Origin: Lodderomyces elongisporus
Lineage: Eukaryota > Ascomycota > Pichiomycetes > Serinales > Debaryomycetaceae
Length of the DNA: 64,000 bases
Assembly (NCBI RefSeq): GCF_030384665.1
Contig: NC_083674.1
Span: forward strand, 496,001-560,000
Reading direction: 5' to 3'
The stretch's first letter is position 1; every line of letters starts with the position of its first letter. Below, piece after piece: positions 31,614 to 42,119 of this stretch. The notes under the pieces are model-generated. The model had not been told where the DNA came from, made no database searches, and was given only the letters and a program-made list of their open reading frames with translations. A program made the position numbers and the translations under genes.

Positions 31614-32423
31614 CTAACAGACATCTTCAATGACCCTGTTCTTCCCGTCGTGATCTCCGTAGTCCAATTTCAAGCGACGATTGAATAATTCCAACAACCA
31701 GTCGAAACATAAACCGGTAACTGCAGGATCATACCTTCCTTTACTATTTTCGTCTCTTATAAAAGCATGTTGAGCATCATTGACCTCAATGAATGTCAAC
31801 TGGACATTGTGACGTCTTAATTCGCTTCTGATCAAGTCTCTGCCCTCTAATGGAACATGGTTGTCTTTATCGCCAAACACCATGATCAATTCACCTTTGA
31901 TCTCTCCGCATCTTTTCAACGAGTCATCGTTCTTGCCTTTTCCCAAAGAATGCGAGTGGATATCTGTAGCAAAAAAGCAAAATGCTGCCTTGACCCGTGG
32001 ATCCAATGCGGTTCTAAAAGCCAAATGGCCACCGAGGCACATACCCGTGGCACCAATACTTCCGTTACATGTTGGCAAACTTAATAAATAGTCAATCGTC
32101 AAGTTTGAATCTTCGTCGTAGGATTGCAATTCCTTTTCAATTTTGTAATTGTTTCCCTTATCGGTACCTTCGACATCGTATGCGAGTGGCTCGGGTCCTT
32201 CAAAGTTGTGATAAATCGAAGGTGCTGCAACAATAAAACCTTGACCAGCAATATCTCTAGCAAACCTTGCAACGGGCGAAGTTACCTGATAAATCTCACT
32301 GTATACAATCACTGCTGGAAATTTGACTTTGGGGTAGTTGGGGATTTTTGGATGGTAAAGGAAAATACGCATGGTCGTACCATCGCTAGTCTTGACATCG
32401 TGATACGAATCTTCAATCAACAT
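31614..32423 (-). CDS. Dienelactone hydrolase family protein (YDL086W-like)
   Basis: The 269-residue protein is an alpha/beta hydrolase of the dienelactone hydrolase (carboxymethylenebutenolidase) family. The nucleophile Cys sits in 'GMCLGGH' (near residue 129). An Asp follows in 'VFGDKDNHVP' (near 183), and the His in 'NDAQHAF' (near 221), which completes the Cys-Asp-His triad. The N-terminus 'MLIEDSYHDVKTSDGTTMRIF' and the overall length match S. cerevisiae YDL086W, a protein of unknown substrate. The next gene upstream is the ortholog of YDL085C-A, its S. cerevisiae neighbour, which strengthens the assignment. The substrate is unknown. Confidence 0.85.
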   Translation of the reverse strand: MLIEDSYHDVKTSDGTTMRIFLYHPKIPNYPKVKFPAVIVYSEIYQVTSPVARFARDIAGQGFIVAAPSIYHNFEGPEPLAYDVEGTDKGNNYKIEKELQSYDEDSNLTIDYLLSLPTCNGSIGATGMCLGGHLAFRTALDPRVKAAFCFFATDIHSHSLGKGKNDDSLKRCGEIKGELIMVFGDKDNHVPLEGRDLIRSELRRHNVQLTFIEVNDAQHAFIRDENSKGRYDPAVTGLCFDWLLELFNRRLKLDYGDHDGKNRVIEDVC

Positions 32424-33042
32424 TTTTTCGAAATTAAAGTTAGGAAGTGGGTAAGAGGGGTTTAATGTGGAAAGTGGGGAGTTCTTAGATGATGATGATG
32501 TCTAAAAATTCAACAATACAGTAGTGCAATTGAGATAAGTTTAAAAGATCAAAATCAACAAATACAACAAAGGCTGTATATGACCAATTACACCTTTCCT
32601 AATCTCCTGAACATGTTATACAAAGCTTTGTATAAAGAGTTGGACAAAGCGTTGCACAAAGCCTGTCTATACTTTTGTCTATTGCGCGCAAAATGAAGGA
32701 GATTTGAAAATAAAATAAAAAATATAAAAAAAAAAAAAGAGAATTGGGAAAGTTGGAGAATTGGGAAAGTGGGAAAACAGTACTTCTCACTAACAATGCC
32801 ACTTGGTTTTCCTTTCTTTCTTTTTCATTTCCGCAAACGCATTAGTCAGTTTTGGTAAGTTGAGCTGTGCAAAGAGTCAGGTTCTAGTATGAATGTTTTA
32901 AATTTTTTTCAACAATACGCTTGAGTAGAAACAAACCAAGATCAAATAACAATCCTTACAAATTAAAAGTATCTATAATTAAATCTATATCTATCTGTAT
33001 ATATATATATATACATATACAACATATTCGGACTGAAAACGG
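32424..33042. other. Hydrolase gene promoter and 3' flank of the SERF-like gene
   Basis: No gene is seen. A perfect 20-bp palindrome at 32616-32635 and two more ACAAAGC copies lie about 190-240 nt upstream of the hydrolase ATG. A TATATA tract at about 32998-33019 is near the SERF-like gene's stop and may form its 3' end. Confidence 0.5.
32616..32635. promoter_or_regulatory. 20-bp perfect palindrome with ACAAAGC repeats
   Basis: TTATACAAAGCTTTGTATAA is perfectly self-complementary. Further ACAAAGC copies follow at 32644-32650 and 32656-32662. It is a candidate dimeric regulator site for the hydrolase gene. Confidence 0.4.
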
Positions 33043-33310
33043 TTACTTCTTTTGAAGAGCAGCCAATCTTTCCGCCTCTTTCTTCGCATTGGCTACACTG
33101 TATAGTTAGTACGTCTCTCTTAAATAATTACATTTAACGAAACTCTTTTTCTTTCAATCAATACATACCCGCAGCTTGCTTGGCCCTCATTTGAGCAGCA
33201 TCATTCTCCATCCTTTTGTTCTTATCACCCTTCTTCTGACTTTTCTTGAGCTCCTCTTGTTTCTTTTGGTTCTTGGCCCTTGCCAAATCACGTTGGTTTC
33301 CTCTGGCCAT
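33043..33310 (-). CDS. SERF-like small protein, spliced (YDL085C-A-like)
   Basis: A two-exon gene encodes 63 residues. Exon 1 is 33310-33169, the intron is 33168-33093 (76 nt) and exon 2 is 33092-33043. The intron starts GTATGT, has a perfect TACTAAC branch point at 33111-33105 and ends at TAG. The nearer CAG at 33098 would give a stop codon at once, so the TAG site is used. The protein opens 'MARGNQRDLARAKNQKK' and is full of Lys, Arg, Gln and Ala, which is the 4F5/SERF family. SERF proteins modify amyloid formation and bind RNA, but the function in yeasts is unclear. It is too short for a standard ORF scan. Its neighbour is the YDL086W-like gene, as in S. cerevisiae. Confidence 0.9.
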
Positions 33311-33870
33311 GTCTCTTTTCCTTAATCTTCACTTTTTTTTTCTTCTTCTTCTTCTTCTTCTTCTTTTTCAAAAAGTCACCTTGAGATGTACAATCAATTA
33401 CAAGTAAATGCAACCAATGGAAAGTCCCAGACCACTCGCTCTTTTGTGTGGGCCCTATGTTGTAAGTAGGTAAAGCTCGAAAGCCGTGAAATATTCTGGT
33501 ATTAATCGAGTAGTTTTTTTATTTCATTTTTTTTTTGTTTTTTTTTTATTTTGTTTTTTTTATAATATTTTATTTATTTATTTTTTAACTTTTTTTTTAA
33601 AACCTTTTTTTTTTTACTTATTTTTAGTTTGTTTTCTTGCATTGTTCTTTCTCTCGAATTTGTATATCCTAAGTTTCTTCTGTTTCCCTTTTTGTTGGGG
33701 TTTTAGAGTTTGTCTTTTTCTATCGATGCTTGCCTTGGATCAAGTTGTTTTATGAGTCTAGAAAATTATATAGAGAGAAGAATGAAACTTATATATCTCA
33801 AGTCGAATTTTAAAACATTCTATTTATCTAAAAAGTCTTCATGGTATACCCGATTAATAACTTTATTTCG
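33311..33870. other. SERF-like gene promoter and GET3 3' flank
   Basis: No gene is seen. There is a (CTT)n run at about 33342-33366 just upstream of the SERF-like gene, and a very T-rich stretch at about 33515-33620. Confidence 0.5.
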
Positions 33871-34920
33871 TCATTGCTCTTTCATTTCAGTAATAAGGCC
33901 ACGGTCCTTCTTAGGATCATATGGCACCATCAAGAATTTTGAAAATTTTTTCAAGTTTTCTACTCCACGAATTTCTGTACCCAATAATGGCATCTTCACC
34001 AAATGGTAATCTTCATAAAGCTCCGCCATCTGGTCCAAATATTTCTTTTGCATCTTCCATCTACTGACACATCTCAGGCATGGGTTCTCGTCGTCATCAG
34101 CAAATAATAGTTGGTTGACAACAATCGAGTTTACATCCATCTTGTAAGACATTAGCTCCTGGATCATTCTTTCTGTTTCATATAACGACAAAAATTCCGA
34201 GATACAAACACAGACAAACGTTGTCAATTCTGGATCGGTGAATTGCTCATTGACTTCTGCAACGTTTTTCTGCACCTCATTTAGTTTTTCAAACATATCT
34301 TGTTGACCACCTGCGCCGCCTCCCAACATACTCATCATTGGTCCCAATTTGCCTGACAATTGTTGGAATTTACCTAATAACTTCTGTAAAGTAGATGGCA
34401 ATTGCAAAAACCTTAATGTGTGTCCCGTTGGAGCAGTATCAAAAATGATTGTTCTGTATGAGATCTTGTCCTTGCTATCATTTTCATTCACTTTTTGATT
34501 CTTGATATGTTTTAAAACTTCCATAAACGATAATGCTTCATCAATACCTGGAATGGAACCAGTCATATCACTCATTATACTCTTTAATGGATCGTTTGGA
34601 TCATTGTTGTATTGCTGTGCCTGTTGTTGCAAATCACTCATTGCAGCCTCGGGGTCAATCTCCATACAAGAAAGATTGGATAAACCTTCAACCTTCCTTG
34701 CTTCTTTGCCAAATTTCTGACAAAAGGCATCAGACAAGTTATGTGCTGGATCGGTGGATATAAGAAGAAATTCGGATTCTGGGTGTTGCAAGGCTAATTG
34801 CACAGCAATGGATGAAGAGGTAGTGGTTTTACCAACACCACCCTTACCACCAACAAAGATCCACTTCAAAGTATCCTGCTCAATTAATGGTTTTAAAGTA
34901 GGTTCCAAATCGAGCTCCAT
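33871..34920 (-). CDS. GET3: Get3, ATPase for tail-anchored protein insertion
   Basis: The 349-residue protein is the homodimeric cytosolic ATPase Get3 (ArsA/TRC40 family), which carries tail-anchored proteins to the Get1/Get2 receptor at the ER. The deviant Walker A 'GKGGVGKT' is at residues 25-32, and switch I '[12 protein letters not shown]' at about 55-66. Methionine-rich helices of the client groove are around residues 115-125 and 190-200. A CxxC motif in 'NPCLRCVS' near residues 282-285 binds the zinc that joins the dimer. Length equals the family norm (354 in S. cerevisiae). Confidence 0.97.
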   Translation of the reverse strand: MELDLEPTLKPLIEQDTLKWIFVGGKGGVGKTTTSSSIAVQLALQHPESEFLLISTDPAHNLSDAFCQKFGKEARKVEGLSNLSCMEIDPEAAMSDLQQQAQQYNNDPNDPLKSIMSDMTGSIPGIDEALSFMEVLKHIKNQKVNENDSKDKISYRTIIFDTAPTGHTLRFLQLPSTLQKLLGKFQQLSGKLGPMMSMLGGGAGGQQDMFEKLNEVQKNVAEVNEQFTDPELTTFVCVCISEFLSLYETERMIQELMSYKMDVNSIVVNQLLFADDDENPCLRCVSRWKMQKKYLDQMAELYEDYHLVKMPLLGTEIRGVENLKKFSKFLMVPYDPKKDRGLITEMKEQ

Positions 34921-36162
34921 GGTATTAATATAGTTATAATTATAGCAGTAATTGATTTATCCAAAGAAACTGTACTTGGTAAGGATACTGATAATCAGAA
35001 AGGCGGGTTCCTATATATTTTTTTTTCAAACTCTTTATTGAGCACGCACCCAGTTTACATTTTTATGTTGTGTGTTATGTGTGTGTGGTGTGTGTCTTTT
35101 TTATTTTTTTGCTTGTTGTTGCATGTGCGAAATTTTGCTGTTTCAAAATACGTAGCAGTGAGCGCCATAACGGCTCTTTATAAAAAAGAATGATATTGCA
35201 AATATTTACATCCATCATTTTGCGCCGCTCAAACCTTCTTAAAGCTTCTCAAACTTTCCATCGATTGTTCGCAGTGTATTAATTTTGCAAACTCATAGAT
35301 GTTTAAAGACAATATTAATTGTTGTTAGTGCCTACTAGTATTCCAATGTGTTTCTTATGTATTACTGGTGTTACTCCAAATGAACTTTCGCTTTTTTTTC
35401 TTTTTTTTTTTTCAAATGTGAACTGTATTTAATTAAATTTGGTTTGTCTTTAGCTCAAACTTTGGAGCAGACACGTACTATCTCTTTACTCGAAGAATTT
35501 TTATTAATCAAACTTAGATGCAACGTTTATGCTCTTTTATGAAAATAGCTTCTGAGAATTGGAATTGCTTACTCAAAAGAGCCAGTTTGCACCCATCAAG
35601 TTAACAGAAGGCTCCTTAGTAGCAGTAGTAGTAGTAGTAGTTTAAGTAGCTCATACATTCACTACAGTATTATTAAATAATATACACAACTATATGGTAG
35701 CGCAAATTAAACATTAACGATGAATGATTTACTACTTGACTCCTGCATGTAGAAACCAACCAATCATTGAGGAACGGAACGTAATTTAGAAAGTGCTCAA
35801 ACAATTCAAGTAGCCCAAGAACCCGGGGAAAAAAAATTACACACACACACACACACACAGAGAGAGAGACACAGACACAAGGAGAAGTTATCCCAAAAGA
35901 TATCCACATCCACGATCAAACCCACTTTAATCCTCGCAAAAGGTTCTTTTATCTTCCCCAAACACCTTGATAGCTGAACTAATTAACCAAGTCAACTTTT
36001 CTATCAACTAGATCATTTCTTCCCGCTTCATCCATTCTAGTGTTGCTATCTATTCATAAAATTTATCAAGTCATTTTATTTCGCTTTATAATTTAATCTT
36101 TCAAAACCTTTTCACCCACCAAAAAAAAAAAAAACTACTTTACCATTTACAAATATACAACA
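34921..36162. other. Divergent promoter of GET3 and SDH4
   Basis: No gene or tRNA is seen in this 1.2 kb. It has T-rich DNA at 35390-35415, an AGT trinucleotide run (35620-35643), a CA run (35842-35860) and a CCAATCA box at 35760. The SDH4 leader is C/T- then A-rich, as is usual for highly expressed yeast genes. Confidence 0.5.
35760..35766. promoter_or_regulatory. CCAATCA box upstream of SDH4
   Basis: CCAATCA lies about 400 nt before the SDH4 start. Respiratory genes in yeasts are activated by the Hap2/3/4/5 complex through CCAAT boxes, so it may drive SDH4. One short site alone is weak evidence. Confidence 0.3.
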
Positions 36163-36639
36163 ATGTTATCGCGCCTTGGTCTTCGTCAGCAATCTTTACT
36201 CAAAGCTTCTACATCAAACCTCATTAAGCCATCATTGATCAGAGGTATCAAGACCATTCCACAACCACCGGGTTATGTTGTAGGTACAGTTAACGACGCA
36301 TACGTTCCACCAAAACCACACAAGTTGGAAGGATCATACCACTGGACCGCCGAGAGATTGGTGAGTGTTGCATTGGTTCCATTAACATTGGCACCTTTAT
36401 TCACTGGCGCCTCTACATTACTTGACTCCACATTAAGCTCATTGCTTTTGTACCACTGTTACGCTGGTTTCCAATCATGTATCATTGATTACATTCCAAA
36501 GAGAGTCTATGGTTCTTTTCACAACTACGCCATGTACTTGTTGACTTTTGGTACTGGTATTGCCGGCTACGGTATCTACCAAATGGAAAAGAAAGACGGT
36601 GGTTTGATCGACGTTTGCGCATCTTTATGGAAAGCATAA
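36163..36639 (+). CDS. SDH4: Sdh4, succinate dehydrogenase membrane anchor (CybS)
   Basis: The 158-residue protein is the small membrane anchor of respiratory complex II. It binds ubiquinone with Sdh3 and holds the Sdh1/Sdh2 catalytic part on the inner mitochondrial membrane. An Arg/Ser-rich presequence ends at about residue 30 ('LIRGIKTIPQPPGYV'). Three hydrophobic helices follow (about 66-83, 87-106 and 120-137). The family signature 'YHCYAGFQSCIIDYIPKRVYG' is present in two parts around residues 98-118, with the His and Tyr used at the quinone/haem side. No in-frame CTG codon was noticed. Confidence 0.95.
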   Translation: MLSRLGLRQQSLLKASTSNLIKPSLIRGIKTIPQPPGYVVGTVNDAYVPPKPHKLEGSYHWTAERLVSVALVPLTLAPLFTGASTLLDSTLSSLLLYHCYAGFQSCIIDYIPKRVYGSFHNYAMYLLTFGTGIAGYGIYQMEKKDGGLIDVCASLWKA

Positions 36640-37195
36640 ACATGAGATGGAGCGTTGATAAATACAAGAGGTATTCAAGTAAATAAGTATATACAAAGGA
36701 GAAAAAGAGAAACTTACAAATAAACAAAGTAATTTATATAAACCAATTAAATTAGCTAAGCAACTAACTGACTAACTAACTAACTAACAAGGAAACAAAA
36801 AAATTGTGATAAGATTTTAGTGGTTATATGGTCAATTCCTAGCAAAGAATTTTGCGAAATGAAACCATTTTAATGAAACTGTTTTAATTGTGCGTTTTAC
36901 CTACAAAAGAACTCTTCTACAATTCACAAAGCTCTTCTCCATTTCCATTTCCAATTCGAATTCGAATTCCTTTTCCATTTCATTTTCCATTTCGTCTTTT
37001 TTTCCAGTTTGCTTTTTTTTTTTTTGCCTTCTCTTCTTCTAACTCTATTTAGTCTTTTTACTCCTCTTCTTGCATCGACACAAAACTTTTATTCGTAAAA
37101 TCATTTCATTCATATATTGAAGGCGGACGAAAAAAAATAATTAATGAAACAACGGTTGCCTACAGAAGGAGAGCAACCTTATACTATATAGTAAA
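36640..37195. other. SDH4-FHA gene convergent intergenic
   Basis: No gene is seen. It contains (AACT)n near 36762-36790, palindromic GAATTCGAATTC sequence near 36956-36968 and a T-rich stretch to 37025. Confidence 0.5.
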
Positions 37196-39207
37196 CTAAT
37201 TAACCAATCGTTGCAAGTAGAAACCAATCAACATTGCAGACATAGCAATCACCATAGTCAGCACTCGTTGCTTATCCTGGGGTGACAATTTAATAAGTGA
37301 TAATTTCGAGCCAGTAAGTCCACTATTAGAAGAATGCATTGCAGTCGAACTCACATTTGACATTGCAACATCAGACTGAGTCAGTCGAGATGATGACGAT
37401 GATGAAGAATCCTCAACTTTTGGAAACGGTTCAACGTCTCCGGGAAGACAATGCGTAGTAATGATGGAAGAAGAAGATAAATTCTCAGAATATAGTTCTC
37501 TGGACGATTTACGTGGCTCTCGTATAATTCTGCTGCCGGGATTATGTCTTACAGAATCATGTTCTTCTGAATCGCTTATCTCCTCATCAGACAGCGGAGG
37601 AGTTAATTCTATAGTCTCTTTCATCAACGAGGTATTCTTATTCGCACCTTGACCTTCAAAGCACTTTAAGTTATCACGTACTGAAGGCGTTCTTGAAAGG
37701 TCTTGTATAAAGCCATTAATTGCATCTGATACTATATCATGCGAGCTTGTAGCATCCGAAAACCCTGTATGGTCATTGTTGCTGTCAGCATCGTTGTCAC
37801 CGTGGTTGTATATAGAATGATCGTTTGTTTTGCCATTTGTGTCATCCTCCTTGTTGTACATCTCTTCCTTTGTAGATTTTCCATCATTATTATAAATATG
37901 CTTCGAATTTGTTTCTATTTCCTTTCTTTGCAGTTGTTTTGCATTGATCAACTCCAATTGAAGCTCCTTGATTTTTTGTGCATCAGAGTCGTGCTGCTCT
38001 TCCAAAGCTTCTACTCTCAGTTTTAGTACCTCTCTGGCCTCATAAAGGTCTGCCTTTTCACTTTCTACAGCTTGCACCTTTTCTTCAAGTTGTACTATTC
38101 GCTTAGAATTTTTCTGTTCCACACGTGCTAGTTGCGCTTTCAATTCTTCATTGCGGGTTCTCTCTTCTTGCAATTGGCCTTCAAATACTCTCCACTTGAT
38201 GTTGAGCTGTTCTTCTAAATGCTTTTTGTTCAAACTATCCAAGTCCCGCTTGTAGTTTGTGAGAAAAGATTGAATTGAATCAAGTGCCGAGGTCTGCTGT
38301 TTCACTTGGGTAGAGCTCAAAGCCAAGAGGGTGATAACATTTTCCAACGTACTGGTGTTTGTTACTTGCGAATTATTATAAATCCCTGAATTTTCGGTGG
38401 AAAAAAGCCCCAAAAGATCGTCTTCCAACTCAGAATTCACATCTCCAAACATAGCACTATCGAAACTTAGTCGCTTGTCAATATTCCGGACTTTGTCGTG
38501 ACGGTTTCTTGTTGCACTATTAAAATTTCCATGTTCATTGTTCCACTCTTCTTTATTTCCATTACCATTACCGTTCCCGTCATTCTTCTTTGTCCCACTT
38601 TTGATATCCACTTCTGCGTTAATTTTCCGATAAATCTCCTCAACAAATGCCAAATGTTTGAATTCAGGGGTATCAAACTGAGTATTTGCTATACCCAGTG
38701 CTCGCATTGCTAAACTAGATGGCGTGTTTGTGACCAAGCTCAAATTCTCAACTTTTAAGCTAATTTGTTTATGAGTTGACTCAGCTTGGACATTAAATCC
38801 GAGACATACTATATCACCAACTTTTACTTCGGTTGGCTCTTTATTTAATCTCACGTCATTCAAATAAGTACCATTGGACGAACCTAAATCTTGTAACATC
38901 ATCTTGCCATTAGTCAGGTCTATATATATTTGCGCGTGGTTTCGACTCAAAACTCTTGAGTCAAAGTAACCATTAGTCACTTCCGGTTTATATTTTGTTC
39001 CTGTGGGTCGACCCAATTTCGTTGTTTCTGGATACGTGGCCACTGGGAGATGTTTTTTCGTAAATGTATCATTGAGTGGTAATAAAGTCACGTAATATTG
39101 CACTTGATTCCGTTTTTTTGGTTGAATATATGATAAGGGAGATGATGTAGCAACCCTTGATGAAGAAGCATTTGCCGTTCCTACTTCTGCTCCCGATGAC
39201 GCCGACA

Positions 39208-39250
<43 letters not shown>

Positions 39251-39586
39251 GGAGGAGGCAGTAGAAGCAGTAGTTTTAGGCTTAGTGGGAATATTCACAA
39301 CCTGTGATTTGGAATTAGATCGTCTTCTGGCTGTAGCCGCTGCTGAATCTGTTGAGGTAGGTGACTCGTTCCGTTGAACAGAATGTGGTAAGTTCCCATT
39401 TTTCAAATGCAAAGTACTATTCTTTAGACGAAGAATTCCATTTCTCTTTGGGTCGATTTGAGGAAACGGATGCGGCTGTTGATTAGCTTTATGTTTTGCT
39501 ATGGAGCTGTGTTCACTAGATAAGTCACGTTGATATTGCTCATGTAGAGTTGGTGAATTTTCAAATGTGATGGGGATATCAGTCAT
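37196..39586 (-). CDS. FHA-domain tail-anchored protein (Vps64/Far10-like)
   Basis: The 796-residue protein has an FHA phosphopeptide-binding domain (about residues 160-275, with 'GRPTGTK', 'SRNHAQIYID' and 'SSNGTYLND'). A long coiled coil lies at about 440-550, and a single C-terminal membrane segment at about 775-792. This is the layout of Vps64 (Far9) and Far10, which work with Far3/7/8/11 in the STRIPAK-like complex for pheromone arrest and TORC2 signalling at the ER. The gene is divergent from SPC19, as VPS64 is in S. cerevisiae, which makes the Vps64 branch the likely ortholog. A polyserine run of about 15 residues (near 112-130) and a second near 735 are low complexity. As a tail-anchored protein it is a probable client of GET3. 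Confidence 0.85.
39198..39250. repeat. (GAT)n run encoding polyserine
   Basis: About sixteen GAT/GAG trinucleotides on the plus strand encode a polyserine tract (TCA/TCC) in the FHA protein. Such runs vary in length between strains. Confidence 0.8.
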
Positions 39587-40735
39587 TATAAAGCTTAATT
39601 TAGTTAACCAGGTATCATGCGATTATTTTGATATTGGAATTCAAAAAAATAAAGAAATGGACCAAAGGAAAAGAAAACACACACACACACACACACACAA
39701 ACACAAGCAAACACACTCGTTTAATCACTCGTCAGAAAGGATGATATGAAGATACAATTAGGGTCAACTCGTTCCTTTAATTATATTTTATTTTATTGTA
39801 TTTATTTTATTATATGGTATTCTTTGCTCTTTTTCTCTCTCCTTTTCCTTTGTTATTTTGTAGTTGAAAGAAATTTGTATACTTGATTGATAGCTTCAAG
39901 TCTTAAACGTGTAATAGACAAAGGTGGCACGTTGTGGTGAAGTAGTTGTTATTGTGCTGTAGAATGTGGTGCCAATTATGGGATAAAATGGTTGCTTTTC
40001 TCGACTGGTAGAAAATTGCAATATATTTGAATCTCAATAATTTCTTAAAAAGTGATGTATATATATATATATATAAAGCAAGACAAAAGGGAATTTCTGG
40101 TCTGATCAAACAGAGTTGTTGAATTATAATGGATTAATTCACTCTATAGAAAGATTCCGGCGAAATTCCTAATAACCACGTTTATATGTCTGTGATATAC
40201 TCTGAGGAAGATGTTAAAGCAGAGGTGTTCCTGCTGTAGTTGAATCTATTATATGTATATATGTGTGTGTGTGTTTGTGTGTTTTGTTTTTTATGAATGA
40301 ATTGGAATTCACACACACATACACACACACAATTACTGTCCTTTTTTTAATTTTTTTTTGTTTCCAAAGACAACTGAGAAACTTTGAACCTGATTTTTTT
40401 CTTCTCTTTCTTTTTGTTACTATGTGTTTGTGTTTATATATATATATATTATTATTATTATTATTACTTAACTGTATGCTATTTAACATTTTATTCTGAG
40501 TTACGCGATAACCCACTGTTTATATTTTACAAAAGCAATTACTGCATTCCAACCACCTGATAGATTTATGTTTTTTTTTCTTTTTTGTTTAGATTGATTA
40601 AAGTCAACAAGCAATCCACAATTCCAAGGTTAAGAAAATAGAAAGAAAAGAGAAGGAAAGAGAAACAAGAAGAAGAAAACAAGAAGAAAACAAGAAGAAA
40701 ACAAGAAGAAGAAGAAGAGCCGAAAGATAATTAAA
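39587..40735. other. Divergent promoter of the FHA gene and SPC19
   Basis: No gene is seen. It carries CA runs at 39678-39700 and 40310-40330, GT runs near 40261-40283, and (ATT)n near 40448-40467. A purine-rich SPC19 leader (about 40635-40720, AAGAAG units) follows. Confidence 0.5.
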
Positions 40736-41281
40736 ATGAGTAAACAAAGGACCTCATCTTACTACACTTATAACAATTTGGAAAATTGTAATAGGTCATT
40801 ACGAGAATCAATTCAGCTTCTTCAAAGGACAAGAGAACTGCTACAGGACACAACACTAGACGCCGAAAGACTTCCCAAAATACTAAATACGAAAAGAGTT
40901 TATGGTCTTATTCCCGAATTTGATCTTGAGGATGCGCGAACGAACTACAAGTCAAGCATTACACCGCAAATTACAGAGCAAATGCTGGTTATCGAGGATG
41001 AGGTACAGCAGCTTGTGCAAAAAAGAGACCAACTACAAAGTAAATTAAATCTCGTGAGGGGAAGATTAAGCAATTACGAGGAACAACATGACAATGTGAA
41101 AAAGGACTTGAACTTGAACTTGGACTTGGACTTGGACTTGGACTTGGACTTACTAGTAAATAATCAAAGTTATGATCAGGAACAACTTCAAAGATTACGA
41201 ATGCTCCGAAACAGAAAAAAGAGGTTGCAGCATACACTCAGCCGAAGCCAGTATGTGCCTAATTTGAGATACGGGTCTTGA
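40736..41281 (+). CDS. SPC19: Spc19, DASH/Dam1 complex subunit
   Basis: The 181-residue protein matches Spc19 (165 residues in S. cerevisiae), a subunit of the DASH/Dam1 ring that couples kinetochores to microtubule plus ends. The conserved N-terminal helix 'LENCNRSLRESIQLLQRTRELL' is in two parts, followed by 'DTTLDAERLPKILNTKRVYGLIPEFDLEDA', the typical Spc19 Pfam block. A second coiled coil ('QMLVIEDEVQQLVQKRDQLQ') covers about residues 85-105. An LDLDLDLD low-complexity insert sits near residues 126-140. Its divergent neighbour is VPS64-like, as in S. cerevisiae. Confidence 0.85.
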   Translation: MSKQRTSSYYTYNNLENCNRSLRESIQLLQRTRELLQDTTLDAERLPKILNTKRVYGLIPEFDLEDARTNYKSSITPQITEQMLVIEDEVQQLVQKRDQLQSKLNLVRGRLSNYEEQHDNVKKDLNLNLDLDLDLDLDLLVNNQSYDQEQLQRLRMLRNRKKRLQHTLSRSQYVPNLRYGS

Positions 41282-42119
41282 AACTACTAGCAGGTCATTA
41301 AAGAAGAAGTAGAGGAAGAAAAAGGAAACGGGAAAGGCGAGGATGGTAATGATAATGAGTAGTTGTTTTAGTTCACAATCCTCAATTCACAATTAACAAT
41401 TCACAATTCTTAGTTTTTAGTTCTTGATTTTTTGTTCCCATTTAATATTTTAAATCAATGCTATAAGGAGAGCGATTTATTTTACGAGCCATTTGAAAAT
41501 TCGGTCAACTATGAAAATGGGAGACTTATTAAATGCAAATCACGATAATTTTTATTAGAATTATTTTGAATTCCTGTTGAAGAATTGAAAACAATATAGA
41601 AAAATAGATTTTCACTTTAACATGCATATATATATATACATACATATATACATATAAAGCTTTATATTTTGACATTATCAGCTTATTGGGTGCACGTCTA
41701 TCAATTGTGTATGTTTTACTCTTTTGTTTCTACTTCTTTTTATTAACTACGTGTTTGATATCACGTGATCCATTTGTGGTATTCACGAAGCTGATACACA
41801 AGAAAAAAGGAGAGAGGAGAGGAGAGGAGAGGAGAGGAGAGGAGAGGAGAGGGAAAAGAAAGGAGAACTCGGCTGTTATTAATATACAAAAGCAAAAGGA
41901 TAAAAATAAAAAAAAACCAGTTTACGCATTGCAAGTTACAATCAAGCACAAATCAAGTGTTTGAACTTAACATTCAACTCTTTTCATATTCCACAGTTCA
42001 TATCAAATTCACATATGATTAACAAGAACCACAACTATTAATATTTCTACTACAACTACTACAACTACTAGTACTGCTACTACTATTAAATATCCATCAT
42101 CCCCACTATAATCCAATAA
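41282..42119. other. SPC19 3' flank and promoter of the FAS1 gene
   Basis: No gene is seen. It contains CAATTCACAATT repeats at about 41390-41411, a (GAGGA)n run at about 41811-41852, and ACT trinucleotide repeats at about 42045-42083 directly in the leader of the next gene. The poly-purine run could be a nucleosome-depleted promoter element. Confidence 0.5.

Noticed and set aside
41686..41964. 92-codon frame upstream of the FAS1 gene
   Set aside because: It starts at a TTG and runs through a GAGGA repeat, so it is not credible as a gene.
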